Positions 6,613 through 14,462 of a stretch of 64,000 bases of DNA are shown here, piece after piece. The stretch is from Litoreibacter roseus (GTDB lineage Bacteria > Pseudomonadota > Alphaproteobacteria > Rhodobacterales > Rhodobacteraceae): contig NZ_BLJE01000008.1 of the NCBI RefSeq assembly GCF_009811795.1, positions 1 through 64,000 on the forward strand, in the 5' to 3' direction. The translations under genes were made by a program, and so were the position numbers. Numbering within the stretch: position 1 is the first letter of the stretch; each line of letters opens with the position of its first letter. The notes below the pieces were generated by a model, which searched no databases, was not told the DNA's origin, and saw only the letters and a list, made by a program, of their open reading frames with translations.

Positions 6613-8043
6613 ATGAAAGACCTGAACAAAAACGACAATGGGCGTGGCGGCTATGACCTGATCGTCCTCGGGGCGGGGTCGGCAGGGTTCTCCGCCGCGA
6701 TTACAGGCGCGGATGCCGGAAAGCGTGTTGCCCTCGCGGGACATGGCACCATTGGCGGAACCTGCGTCAACGTGGGGTGTGTACCGTCCAAGGCGATGAT
6801 CCGTGCAGCAGAGGCTGTGCATGGCGCGACCGCCGCGAAGAGGTTCCCCGGCCTGTCAGGACAGGCACACGTGGATGACTGGCGGACGCTCGTTCAGTCC
6901 AAGGACGATCTGGTCGCGACCCTGCGCCAAAAGAAATACGCGGACCTTCTGCCGGAATATGAGGGTGTCGATTACATCGATGCCGGTGCAGCGCGACTGA
7001 TCGAAGGTGGCGTTACAGTCGGTGAGCGAACCCTGAAAGCGCCAAAGATCATTGTCGCCACGGGCGGGCGTCCCGTCCTGCCGACCATCGATGGGATCGA
7101 GGAAATCGGCGCGCTCGACAGCACCAGCCTTCTGGAACTCGAAGTGCTGCCAAAAAGCCTGATCTTCATCGGCGCGGGCTACATTGGCGCGGAACTGGCC
7201 CAGATGATGAGCCGCATGGGCGTGGAGATAACGCTTGTTGCGCGGTCGCACCTGCTGCCCGGCGCGGAGCCGGAAGTTTCGGAGGCGCTGGCGGAGGCGT
7301 TCGTGGCCGAAGGCATCACCCTTCTGTCCGGGTTAAGTTACGACACTGTGCGCCGCGACGACGTGGGCGTGACACTGCGCGTGATCCAGGACGGAAAGCC
7401 TGTCGAAGTGACGGCGGATCACCTCGTATCGACCGCTGGCAGGCGGGCAAATACCGAACATATGGGCCTCGAAGAGATTGGCGTTGAAACCGACGCGTGC
7501 GGGTCCATCGTCGTTGGCGAGGATATGCAGACATCGGTGCCCGGCATCTATGCAGCAGGCGATGTGACCGACCGCGACCAGTTCGTCTATATGGCGGCCT
7601 ACGGTGCAAAGCTCGCGGCCAAAAACGCGGTTCTCGGCGAGGATCATCGCTACGACAACGCTGCGATGCCATGGGTGGTGTTTTCCGACCCTCAAGTCGC
7701 GGGTGCTGGTCTCAGTGAAGCCCAAGCGCGGGACGCGGGCTTCGACGTCAAGACGTCTATCGTGCCGCTTGATCAGGTGCCTCGTGCGCTGGCCGCACGT
7801 GACACGCGCGGATTGATCAAGCTGGTGGCGGACAGAAAGTCCGACCGTTTACTTGGTGGCCAGATCATCGCACCGGAGGGGTCCGATACGATCCAGACCC
7901 TCGTCATGGCGCTGAAGTTCGGCATGACCACAAAGGCCCTCGGGGAGACGATCTTCCCGTATCTGACAACGGTGGAAGGGCTGAAGCTGGCGGCGCAAAC
8001 CTTCGACATGGACGTGGCGAAGCTGAGCTGTTGCGCCGGATGA
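6613..8043 (+). CDS. merA: MerA mercuric reductase
   Basis: This 476-residue FAD-dependent pyridine nucleotide disulfide oxidoreductase reduces Hg(II) to Hg(0) with NADPH. It shows the FAD fold (LIVLGAGSAGF, 17-27), the redox-active disulfide GTCVNVGC (Cys51 and Cys56), the NAD(P) fold (FIGAGYIGAELAQ) and the C-terminal vicinal cysteines (LSCCAG, about 473-474) that bind Hg(II) in the partner active site. It lacks the N-terminal MerP-like HMA domain of many MerA proteins, so it is a short-form MerA. ATG 6613 is favoured because it follows the upstream stop directly. It is followed by a second reductase. Confidence 0.95.
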   Translation: MKDLNKNDNGRGGYDLIVLGAGSAGFSAAITGADAGKRVALAGHGTIGGTCVNVGCVPSKAMIRAAEAVHGATAAKRFPGLSGQAHVDDWRTLVQSKDDLVATLRQKKYADLLPEYEGVDYIDAGAARLIEGGVTVGERTLKAPKIIVATGGRPVLPTIDGIEEIGALDSTSLLELEVLPKSLIFIGAGYIGAELAQMMSRMGVEITLVARSHLLPGAEPEVSEALAEAFVAEGITLLSGLSYDTVRRDDVGVTLRVIQDGKPVEVTADHLVSTAGRRANTEHMGLEEIGVETDACGSIVVGEDMQTSVPGIYAAGDVTDRDQFVYMAAYGAKLAAKNAVLGEDHRYDNAAMPWVVFSDPQVAGAGLSEAQARDAGFDVKTSIVPLDQVPRALAARDTRGLIKLVADRKSDRLLGGQIIAPEGSDTIQTLVMALKFGMTTKALGETIFPYLTTVEGLKLAAQTFDMDVAKLSCCAG

Positions 8044-8065
8044 AGATCAGGACAAGGACCAGCAA

Positions 8066-9418
8066 ATGAATGAAGACTACGACCTGATCGTCATCGGGGC
8101 AGGTATGGCCGGAGTTGCAGCAGCCAACAAATGTGGCGCAGCGGGATGGCGTGTCGCCATTGTCGATGCGCTGCCCTACGGCGGCACCTGCGCATTGCGC
8201 GGCTGCGATCCGAAGAAAATCCTGCGCCGTGGTGCGGAAATCATCGACGCTGTACGACTCATGCAGGGCAAGGGGATCGATCCCGGTGATCTGTCGATCA
8301 ACTGGGCCGATCTGATGGCACACAAGCGCGGCTTCACCGACCCGGTGCCGGACAAGATGGAAAAAGGCCTATCGGGCAACGGCGTCGAAACCCTACATGG
8401 AGCCGCCCGCTTCACGGGAGACAACACGCTGGAGGTTGATGGGACGACATATCAGTCGGAACGGTTCCTCGTGGCCGCCGGGGCCATGCCCAGGCCGCTC
8501 GGCTTCACCGGAGCCAATCTCGTGATCGACAGCACGGATTTCCTCGACCTTGAGGCCCTTCCCGAACGGGTTCTTTTTATCGGTGGCGGCTTCGTGTCCT
8601 TCGAGTTTGCGCATATCGCCGCACGGGCTGGAGCCAAACCCATCGTTGTGGATCGCGGGGCCCGTCCACTAGGTGGCTTTGACCCCGATCTGGTCGAGAT
8701 GCTGATCGACCGCAGCGCCGGTATTGGCGTGGAGCTGATACGCGAGACGGAAATCGTCTCAGTTGCGGAAGCCAGTGGAGTATTCACTGTTGAGGTGAAG
8801 TCAGGCGATCAGGTCCGGACAATCGAAACCGATCTGGTCGTGCATGGCGCGGGCCGGGTTGCAGCCCTGGCTGACCTGAGTCTTGAGGCGGCTGGTGTTG
8901 ACTACAGTGACAAGGGCATCGTTGTAGCCCCCCATCTGCAAAGCACGACAAACAGCGCGGTCTATGCCGCCGGAGATTCCGCCGACACCGATGGCATGCC
9001 GCTGACGCCCGTCGCGGTGATCGAAGGGAAAGTCGCGGCCTCCAACATGCTCAAAAACGCGCAGACCGCGCCCGACTATGCAGGTATTCCCACAGCCGTC
9101 TTCACCGTCCCGGAAGTGGCGCGTGTCGGCATGTTGGAAAATGAAGCAAGGGACGCCGGGCATGATGTCGATGTTCGGTTCACCGACACGCGCGATTGGT
9201 ACTCGAACTACCGTATCGGCGAAACCTCCGCCGCCGGGAAGATCCTCGTGGACAGATCGAGCGGCAAAATCCTCGGCGCGCACCTGTTCGGTCCGGAATA
9301 CGGCGAGCTGATCAACTTCTTCGGCTTGGCGATCAAGCTGGGTCTGACCGCGAAGCAGCTTCAGTCGATGACGGCGGCTTATCCAAGTGTCGGATCGGAC
9401 CTGGGATCGCTGCTTTAA
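8066..9418 (+). CDS. second MerA-like NAD(P)/FAD disulfide oxidoreductase
   Basis: A 450-residue paralogue of the glutathione reductase/MerA family 22 bp after merA. It has the FAD motif (LIVIGAGMAGV), the redox pair GTCALRGC (Cys42 and Cys47, normal CxxxxC spacing) and an FAD-binding AAGDSADTDG near residue 310. It lacks the MerA C-terminal Cys pair and also the usual C-terminal HPT-E motif of glutathione reductase: the matching stretch reads TAAYPSVGSD. The substrate is therefore uncertain. It may reduce a low-molecular-weight thiol or another metal species alongside MerA. It ends tail to tail with the HMA-CDF gene. Confidence 0.8.
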   Translation: MNEDYDLIVIGAGMAGVAAANKCGAAGWRVAIVDALPYGGTCALRGCDPKKILRRGAEIIDAVRLMQGKGIDPGDLSINWADLMAHKRGFTDPVPDKMEKGLSGNGVETLHGAARFTGDNTLEVDGTTYQSERFLVAAGAMPRPLGFTGANLVIDSTDFLDLEALPERVLFIGGGFVSFEFAHIAARAGAKPIVVDRGARPLGGFDPDLVEMLIDRSAGIGVELIRETEIVSVAEASGVFTVEVKSGDQVRTIETDLVVHGAGRVAALADLSLEAAGVDYSDKGIVVAPHLQSTTNSAVYAAGDSADTDGMPLTPVAVIEGKVAASNMLKNAQTAPDYAGIPTAVFTVPEVARVGMLENEARDAGHDVDVRFTDTRDWYSNYRIGETSAAGKILVDRSSGKILGAHLFGPEYGELINFFGLAIKLGLTAKQLQSMTAAYPSVGSDLGSLL

Positions 9419-9430
9419 CGCAAGCGCCTC

Positions 9431-10279
9431 CTACTCAGCCCACAGATCGCTCTTCGCATCTCGAATGATCATCCACGAGGAATGCAGAAACAGTCCCGCG
9501 ATGGCGAAGGCAACGATGAGGTCGGGCCAGGCACTGCCGAGCCATGCGACCAGCCCGGCGGCGATCACCACGGCAAGGTTGCCGATGGCGTCGTTGCGTG
9601 AGAACAACCAGACCGTCCGCATGTTGGCATCGCCCTTGCGGTGCTTCAGCAGCGGCAGCACCGCGAGGATGTTGACGATCAGCGCCCCTACGGCGAAGGC
9701 CCCCATCAATCCGGCCTCGGGTGTCGTCTGGTTAAGAACGCGCCAGAGCGTGCTGCCGACAATGCCAAGCCCCAGAAGCCCCAGAAACACGCCCTGAATC
9801 ATTGCCGACCGCGCTCGCCACGTCAGGCTCCAACCGATGGCGAGCAGGCCCAGAAACGTGATCGCGCCGTCACCCAGAAAATCGAGCGCGTCCGCCTTCA
9901 GCGCCTGCGACCCTGAAAGGAACCCGCCGAACATCTCGACCAGGCCGTAGCCGAGATTGAGCAGAACCACGATCCAAAGGGCGCGGCGATAGCTCGGGTC
10001 CTTGTAGGCCGGATCGGAAGATGTATCGCCGTCCTCAATTCTCTCGAAACCGTAGCCCGTCGCGTCGAGCGCGGGCCGCACTTTCGGCAAGTCGGCCTCC
10101 GCGATCCGCAACGTCATGACGTGGGTCGCGGCGGACACCTTCACATCGCCTTCGGCCAAGCCCGCAAACCGGGCTGCGCGCTCGATCTCGGCGGCATCCT
10201 TGGCGCAGTCCATGCCCTGCACCCGCATTCGGATCGGGGAGGAGGCTGTCACCAACGTGCTGTTCTCGGGCTGGCTCAT
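9431..10279 (-). CDS. CDF cation exporter fused to an N-terminal HMA-like domain
   Basis: A 282-residue protein with an HMA-like domain (about residues 12-75; GMDCAKD has only one Cys of the usual CxxC) followed by a cation diffusion facilitator domain with six predicted helices. The TM2 metal site reads as DxxxD (KADALDFLGD), while the TM5 site (SRNDAIGNLAVV) has Phe-Ser-Arg-Asn-Asp instead of the usual HxxxD. This marks a CDF subfamily distinct from the two CzcD-like proteins in this window. It is divergent from a CmtR-like regulator, which points to Cd, Pb or similar cations, but the substrate is not settled. Confidence 0.82.
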   Translation of the reverse strand: MSQPENSTLVTASSPIRMRVQGMDCAKDAAEIERAARFAGLAEGDVKVSAATHVMTLRIAEADLPKVRPALDATGYGFERIEDGDTSSDPAYKDPSYRRALWIVVLLNLGYGLVEMFGGFLSGSQALKADALDFLGDGAITFLGLLAIGWSLTWRARSAMIQGVFLGLLGLGIVGSTLWRVLNQTTPEAGLMGAFAVGALIVNILAVLPLLKHRKGDANMRTVWLFSRNDAIGNLAVVIAAGLVAWLGSAWPDLIVAFAIAGLFLHSSWMIIRDAKSDLWAE

Positions 10280-10342
10280 GTGCGATCCTATTCGAGGTGG
10301 CGGGCGAAAGAGGTCGCCTCTAACGTATCAGTGGATAATGAT

Positions 10343-10693
10343 ATGACAGCGCAGAATACTCAAGACGATCTTTCGGCACCCGATACCTTGGAACTGCGGG
10401 CAAAGCTCTTCCGGGGCCTCGGCGATCCCAACCGCCTCGCCATCCTCGATGCGCTAGAATCGAACGAATGCAGCGTGCAGGAAATCGTCGGCCGTACTGG
10501 CTTGGGGCAGCCCAACGTCTCAAACCATCTGCGCTGCCTGCTGGATTGCGGGCTGGTCAGCCGACGCAGCGAAGGTCGATTTGTCCGGTATCGGCTGGCC
10601 GATGGACGGGTTGCTGTCCTTCTCCGCGATGCGGATCGGCTTCTTGCCGCGACGGGGACCGGGATCGACAACTGCAAGCGCTACACAGAGTAG
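10343..10693 (+). CDS. ArsR/SmtB family regulator, CmtR-like
   Basis: A 116-residue winged-helix repressor of the ArsR family (LFRGLGDPNRLAIL near 22-35). The recognition helix region carries Cys65-x3-Cys69 (LRCLLDCGLV), and a further Cys is near the C-terminus (Cys111, NCKRYTE). This layout resembles CmtR, whose Cys57, Cys61 and Cys102 sense Cd(II)/Pb(II). ATG 10343 is used because the HTH starts soon after. The divergent HMA-CDF gene is the likely target; the 63-bp gap contains an imperfect dyad around the start (TATCAGTGGATAATGATA). It converges on the next CDF gene, ending 4 bp away. Confidence 0.85.
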   Translation: MTAQNTQDDLSAPDTLELRAKLFRGLGDPNRLAILDALESNECSVQEIVGRTGLGQPNVSNHLRCLLDCGLVSRRSEGRFVRYRLADGRVAVLLRDADRLLAATGTGIDNCKRYTE

Positions 10694-10697
10694 TTGC

Positions 10698-11633
10698 TCA
10701 TCCGTGCCGCTCCTCGCCATGCCCGCGTCCGCCGAACTCGGACGGGTCGTCGCAGGCGTGGCGCGCGCATTCCAGCTCCAGCGTCGTGTGCTCGATGTCG
10801 AAGCGGTCGGAGAGCGCCGCTTTGATCCTATCTTTCACTGCGTCGGCGTCGTTCCAGCGGCCCTCGGCAATGACGACATGCGCGTCCAAGGCTGCACGGT
10901 GTTCGTCCATCTGCCAGAAATGCGCGTGGTGGATGCCCGTCACGCCGTCGATCTCCCGCACGGTATCAAGAACCGCGTCTGTCTCGATCTCGGGCGGCGA
11001 GCCGAGCATCAGGATACGGATTACGGGGCCGATCTCGCGGAACGACTGCCAAAGGATGTAACCCGCAATCAACACCGTCACGAGCGGGTCGATGAGACGC
11101 CAATCGTAAAGCAGGATCAGCGTGCCAGCGACAATGACTGCGACGGAGCCGAGCGCGTCGGCCACGTTGTGCAGAAACGCGGCGCGGATGTTCACGCTGG
11201 ATTTCGACATGGCGTAGGTCAGCGCAGCCGTCACCGCGTCCACGATCAGCGCGATCCCGGCGATGACGACGATCAGCCAGCCCTCGACCGGCTGCGGATC
11301 GGCAAAGCGCATCGCGGCTTCGTAGAGCAAGTAGAGGCCGATCACGATCAGCGTGGTATAATTGATGAGGGCGGCCACCACCTCGACCCGACCATAGCCG
11401 AAGGTCATTTCGGCATCCCGGGGTCGCCGCGCGATCTTGCGCGCGCCGAACGCGATGATGAGTGAAATCGCGTCGGAAAAGTTGTGCAGCGCATCGGCAA
11501 TAAGCGCCAGCGAACCGGAAATGATGCCGCCTACGATCTGCGCGACCGTCAGGCCCATATTGACCGCGATGGCGGCGAAGACGCGGCGGTCGCCTGCCTC
11601 GGGATCAACGTGATGATGGTGGCCGTGCCCCAT
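10698..11633 (-). CDS. CzcD-like CDF metal exporter
   Basis: A 311-residue cation diffusion facilitator that exports divalent metals (Zn, Cd, Co and similar) in exchange for protons. It has a His-rich N-terminus (GHGHHHH), six helices with the canonical sites ADALHNFSD (TM2) and FLHNVADALGS (TM5), a C-terminal cytoplasmic domain and a His/Cys-containing tail (CARHACDD, GHGEERHG). It is divergent from the MerR gene at 11709 and its promoter (11669-11699) has the MerR-type 19-bp spacer with a perfect dyad. It is a close relative of the CDF at 40036, with the shared segment YGR-EVVAALINYTTLI. Confidence 0.92.
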   Translation of the reverse strand: MGHGHHHHVDPEAGDRRVFAAIAVNMGLTVAQIVGGIISGSLALIADALHNFSDAISLIIAFGARKIARRPRDAEMTFGYGRVEVVAALINYTTLIVIGLYLLYEAAMRFADPQPVEGWLIVVIAGIALIVDAVTAALTYAMSKSSVNIRAAFLHNVADALGSVAVIVAGTLILLYDWRLIDPLVTVLIAGYILWQSFREIGPVIRILMLGSPPEIETDAVLDTVREIDGVTGIHHAHFWQMDEHRAALDAHVVIAEGRWNDADAVKDRIKAALSDRFDIEHTTLELECARHACDDPSEFGGRGHGEERHG

Positions 11634-11668
11634 AGCGGCGGATCCTTTTGATTCGTATCGTTTCAGGA

Positions 11669-11699
11669 TAGATACGATCTACAGCGACTGTAGGTTCAA
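11669..11699 (-). promoter_or_regulatory. MerR-type promoter/operator of the CDF gene
   Basis: Minus-strand -35 TTGAAC (11699-11694), 19-bp spacer, -10 TATCTA (11674-11669). The spacer holds the dyad CTACAG-TCG-CTGTAG. It lies between the divergent merR-like (11709) and CDF (11633) genes and has almost the same sequence as the operator at 41746-41776. Confidence 0.82.
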
Positions 11700-11708
11700 G
11701 GGCCTGGA

Positions 11709-12158
11709 ATGAAAGAATACTCTATCGGGCAGATGTCGCGCCGGACGGGCGTGAAAGTGACAACGATCCGCTACTACGAAGGCCGGGGTCTGATCCCGTC
11801 ACCGGCGCGCACCGAAGGCGGGCAACGGCGCTACGATGAAGCCGCCCTCGATCGCCTCGCCTTCCTGCGCCACGCGCGAGAACTGGGCTTCGGTCTGGAT
11901 GACATTGCCGATCTGATGGCTTTGGCCGAAGCTCCGTCAAAGGACTGTGCACCAGCGCATGAGATCGCACGCAAGCAGCTCGCGGCAGTTGACCGACGCC
12001 TGACCATCCTCAAACAGCTTCGGGAAGAACTGGCGCGGCTGGCCGATGCGTACGATCCGGGCCACGCCGGAAAGTGTCGCGTGATCGAAGTTTTGGGGGA
12101 TCACCAGCTTTGCAATGGCGCACACGATGAGCCAGATGACACTCCTGGCCGCTTTTGA
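11709..12158 (+). CDS. MerR family metal-responsive regulator
   Basis: A 149-residue MerR family activator (VTTIRYYEGRGLIPSPARTEGGQRRYD, the first turn and wing). Metal-site residues are Cys80 and Cys123, but the middle Cys found in CadR/PbrR proteins (near 114) is absent and the equivalent stretch reads AYDPGH. This suggests sensing of zinc, cobalt or another metal through mixed Cys/His ligands. It probably controls the divergent CDF exporter through 11669-11699, and perhaps the nearly identical operator at 41746-41776. Confidence 0.88.
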   Translation: MKEYSIGQMSRRTGVKVTTIRYYEGRGLIPSPARTEGGQRRYDEAALDRLAFLRHARELGFGLDDIADLMALAEAPSKDCAPAHEIARKQLAAVDRRLTILKQLREELARLADAYDPGHAGKCRVIEVLGDHQLCNGAHDEPDDTPGRF

Positions 12159-12678
12159 CCGGACCACTCTTCCGCAAGCAGCCATTGATAATACGCATTT
12201 GAACGGCAGGATCGTCCCGCATGAAGTCTGTTCGCAACTCACGTGGCGAATGGCTGGTGAGTAGGCGAGCCTAGGCCCCCCGTAGTTCTATCTCGTCAGC
12301 CACGTTAGACCTGCAAGCCGGTACTAGCATGACAGTCCCGCAATGTGAGTTTTGGCTAGGCTGAATAAACGCGGGAAAGCTCGATACTGCCGTCTTTTGC
12401 GATCAGTTCGGCGCATTTCTAGAACGCGTTTTCTTCTCTGTGCCCCTCGGTGTGTTTGAGGCGGGTTCACGCGGCTCAAGTCGATCTCCTCGCGTTTTCT
12501 TCTGGCTGCAATCTCCGGGACCTGGCCCGTCTGACGGGCGTGCGCTGCGCACACCCCCTTCAAGCAGAACTTTCCCCTGACCGCTGATGCGGCCATTCCT
12601 CGCGAAACAAAGTTCCGCCTGACAGCCGCTCCGGACGGTCCCGGTCTCTTCTTGCATCGAAAACAAGAGGAGATCGAC
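12159..12678. other. 520-bp intergenic region without a supported gene
   Basis: No convincing coding sequence on either strand. The right half, upstream of the small gene at 12679, contains short GC-rich hairpins (CCCGTC-TGA-CGGG and GTGCGC-T-GCGCAC near 12525-12550) that may be a leader or terminator. The left half looks like degenerate spacer DNA between the metal-resistance block and the plasmid transfer block. Confidence 0.5.
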
Positions 12679-12885
12679 ATGACCCGCTACTACACCGTCA
12701 CCACGCCCGAGACGGGCCGCGACGACAAGACCCGGTTCCACAAGATTGGCGTCGCCTTCCTGCAAAAGCCCGATGCGAAATCCTTCCTGACGATCCAGCT
12801 TTTCGCCACCCCCGTGAACGGCCAGCTCGTCCTTTTCGCGCCGAAGTCAGACGGGCAGGGCGACGACCCGGAGCTCGTCGAGTGA
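12679..12885 (+). CDS. small conserved plasmid protein, DUF736-like
   Basis: A 68-residue protein starting at ATG 12679 behind AGGAG. The pattern IGVAFLQKPDAKSF-IQLFATPVNGQLVL resembles the beta-rich DUF736 family of alphaproteobacterial plasmids, in which a short IG-AF-NEDG-F-L-LDALPLNG motif is typical, but the match is loose. It precedes the DUF2958 gene by 65 bp, an arrangement common near transfer regions. The function is unknown. Confidence 0.6.
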   Translation: MTRYYTVTTPETGRDDKTRFHKIGVAFLQKPDAKSFLTIQLFATPVNGQLVLFAPKSDGQGDDPELVE

Positions 12886-12950
12886 GCCGCCTCCCGGGGC
12901 GGCGCGCGCTGCTCCGGTCCTTCCCAAACAATACCCCGAGGAGACCTCCC

Positions 12951-13310
12951 ATGGAGCTTTTACCGCACACCGTCCGCGAACAACTGGCCGAGAACGGTCG
13001 TATCAACCAGGCCCGCATCGCGGCGGGCGAGGACACGATCGACTTTGAACCGGTCGTCAAATTCTTCACCCCCGATGCCGGGGCGACCTGGCTGCTCACC
13101 GAGATCGATCCCGCGGACCCGGACATCGCTTTCGGTCTCTGCGATCTGGGGCTGGGTTTCCCCGAGATCGGATCGGTGCGGTTGAGCGAACTCTGTGCCG
13201 TCCGAGGACGTCTCGAGTTGCCGGTCGAACGGGACCTGCACTTCACGGCCAACGCGACGCTGAGCACCTACGCAGAGCGTGCCCGGCAGGCCGGAGGGAT
13301 CGTGGCGTGA
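12951..13310 (+). CDS. DUF2958 domain protein
   Basis: A 119-residue protein with the DUF2958 pattern: PVVKFFTPDAGATWLLTEIDP near residues 36-56, the conserved FGLCDLGLGFPEIG (61-74) and a closing LELPVERDLHF. The family is widespread on proteobacterial plasmids and integrative elements beside antirestriction and transfer genes. Its biochemical role is not established. ATG 12951 is used because the conserved part begins directly after it. The stop overlaps the next start (GTGA), so the two are co-transcribed. Confidence 0.8.
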   Translation: MELLPHTVREQLAENGRINQARIAAGEDTIDFEPVVKFFTPDAGATWLLTEIDPADPDIAFGLCDLGLGFPEIGSVRLSELCAVRGRLELPVERDLHFTANATLSTYAERARQAGGIVA

Positions 13311-13534
13311 GCACCAATATCTCCTCCGATCACATCAGCGCCTTCGAGGCGCTGACTTCTGGCCGCTTCGAGAACTTCGCCCTGTTCTCCTGTTTCGTGG
13401 ATGGCACGCCTTCAGCTGCCATCGTTGCTGTCACCCGGTCCGACGACCCGAACTCAGAGGTTCAGATCACACCCCTGTTCGTCAGCGTGACGAAAAACAT
13501 GGTGGTGACCGATCATGAAGGTGTCCCAGCCTGA
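13307..13534 (+). CDS. small hypothetical plasmid protein
   Basis: A 75-residue protein with GTG start overlapping the DUF2958 stop by 4 bp. It has a likely alpha-beta composition (AFEALTSGRFENFALFSCFVDGTPSAAIV and a final EVQITPLFVSVT). I recognise no named domain. Translational coupling to DUF2958 supports it as real. A hairpin follows immediately after its stop. Confidence 0.6.
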   Translation: MSTNISSDHISAFEALTSGRFENFALFSCFVDGTPSAAIVAVTRSDDPNSEVQITPLFVSVTKNMVVTDHEGVPA

Positions 13535-13543
13535 CGCAACTTG

Positions 13544-13568
13544 GATGGGCCGCAAGTTGCGGTCCATC
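13544..13568 (+). terminator. probable intrinsic terminator after the DUF2958 operon
   Basis: GATGGGCCGC (13544-13553) and GCGGTCCATC (13559-13568) form a 10-bp stem with one G-U pair and a 5-nt loop, followed by TTTCTC. It overlaps a competing perfect 9-bp hairpin (13535-13543 with 13553-13561), so only one of the two can form at a time. Confidence 0.5.
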
Positions 13569-13744
13569 TTTCTCAGGCGTCGCTGGTTGGTTTGGGGATG
13601 ACATGCAAGGGCGGGTGCCGCGACATGTGGTGCTCTTTGACGGGTCCTCATGATTGATCCAGGGCTGGCTGCCCCTCGTGTGCCCGATGCCTGCAGCATT
13701 GGACCTGACCCATGATACGTTAACGTTAGCGACTCGGCGTGATT

Positions 13745-13784
13745 TTGCGCAATGGCATGGCGCGCAATACGACAAATTGCGCAA
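13745..13784. promoter_or_regulatory. paired TTGCGCAA palindromes upstream of mobC
   Basis: The 8-bp palindrome TTGCGCAA occurs at 13745-13752 and again at 13777-13784, 32 bp (about three helical turns) apart, with a half-match (CGCGCAAT) between. The phasing suggests cooperative binding by a relaxosome or regulatory protein controlling the mob genes. This is an inference from symmetry. Confidence 0.4.
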
Positions 13785-13827
13785 AGTTACGAATTGATGT
13801 ATCCCTGAGGATGAAATGAGAGGGACG

Positions 13828-13844
13828 TTGGCAGGATATGCCAA
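13828..13844. other. oriT: probable oriT nic site, T-DNA-border-like
   Basis: TTGGCAGGATATGCCAA is an imperfect dyad (TTGGCA-GGATA-TGCCAA) 34 bp before the mobC-like start. Its part TGGCAGGATAT equals the core of Agrobacterium T-DNA borders, and the complementary strand reads ATATCCTGCC, the nic consensus cut by IncP/VirD2-type (MOBP) relaxases after CCTG. The relaxase downstream belongs to the VirD2-like group, so the placement and sequence agree. The nick position is inferred. Confidence 0.7.
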
Positions 13845-13877
13845 ATGTCTGCGACTTTTGTCCGAGGGGTCTGAGAC

Positions 13878-14462
13878 GTGACTAAGGGACGCCCGAAACG
13901 CCTGAAGCTCGAAGAACGGATCGCGCTGGCGCGGCGCTATCATGCGGGAGAAACGCCCAAGGTTCTGGCAGAGGCCTATGGCGTCTCACGGCGGCACGTG
14001 ACGCGGATTGCCAAGGAAGAGAAAGGCGAGGGTCAGGAAGTCCGCGACCCTTCCGTTACGGTGAGTTTCCGCACGGCACAGTCCGATCTCAGCGCTTTCG
14101 ATGCCGAATGGCAGGGCCTTGGGTTTGCGACCCGGAGCCAGGCCTTGCAGGCGATGGTGCGGGCACGGTGTGGGGTGCTGTCGCTGATGCAGAGTGACCT
14201 GCAGGCTTTCTCGGAGACGGTGCAACGGGCACAGGATTTGTCGCGCGCCGCACGCGTTCTGGCAAAGTCGGTCCATCGCGGACAGCTGCACCTTGCGATG
14301 GCAGATCGTCAGCTTCTGTCAGATCTTCTTGAGCTGGCTCAGGGAACGCATCGTGACCTCGCATCCTTGAAGGTGGCGGCGCAACGGCGACGCGGCGACG
14401 GGTGGGCTCCCACGGAAGCGGTTGCCAAAACAGAGGGCGGGGAGGTGCTGACGAATGTCTAA
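13878..14462 (+). CDS. MobC-like relaxosome accessory protein
   Basis: A 194-residue DNA-binding protein upstream of and overlapping (8 bp) the relaxase. The N-terminal 50 residues form a likely helix-turn-helix (LAEAYGVSRRHVTRIAKEE), and the middle (SVTVSFRTAQSDLSAFDAEWQGLG) resembles ribbon-helix-helix mobilisation proteins of the MobC/VirC2 type. Such proteins bind oriT and help the relaxase melt the nic region. The start is GTG 13878 with GAGGGGT upstream. The oriT-like dyad lies directly before it. The name is based mainly on position and fold impression. Confidence 0.65.
   Translation: MTKGRPKRLKLEERIALARRYHAGETPKVLAEAYGVSRRHVTRIAKEEKGEGQEVRDPSVTVSFRTAQSDLSAFDAEWQGLGFATRSQALQAMVRARCGVLSLMQSDLQAFSETVQRAQDLSRAARVLAKSVHRGQLHLAMADRQLLSDLLELAQGTHRDLASLKVAAQRRRGDGWAPTEAVAKTEGGEVLTNV

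Noticed and set aside
4617-12158. merB organomercurial lyase or a complete Tn501-like transposon
   Set aside because: No MerB-like frame and no Tn3-type transposase or resolvase are seen around the mer genes.
13828-13844. A true T-DNA border
   Set aside because: Only the 11-bp core matches, there is a single copy, and it lies next to mob genes; it is better explained as oriT.
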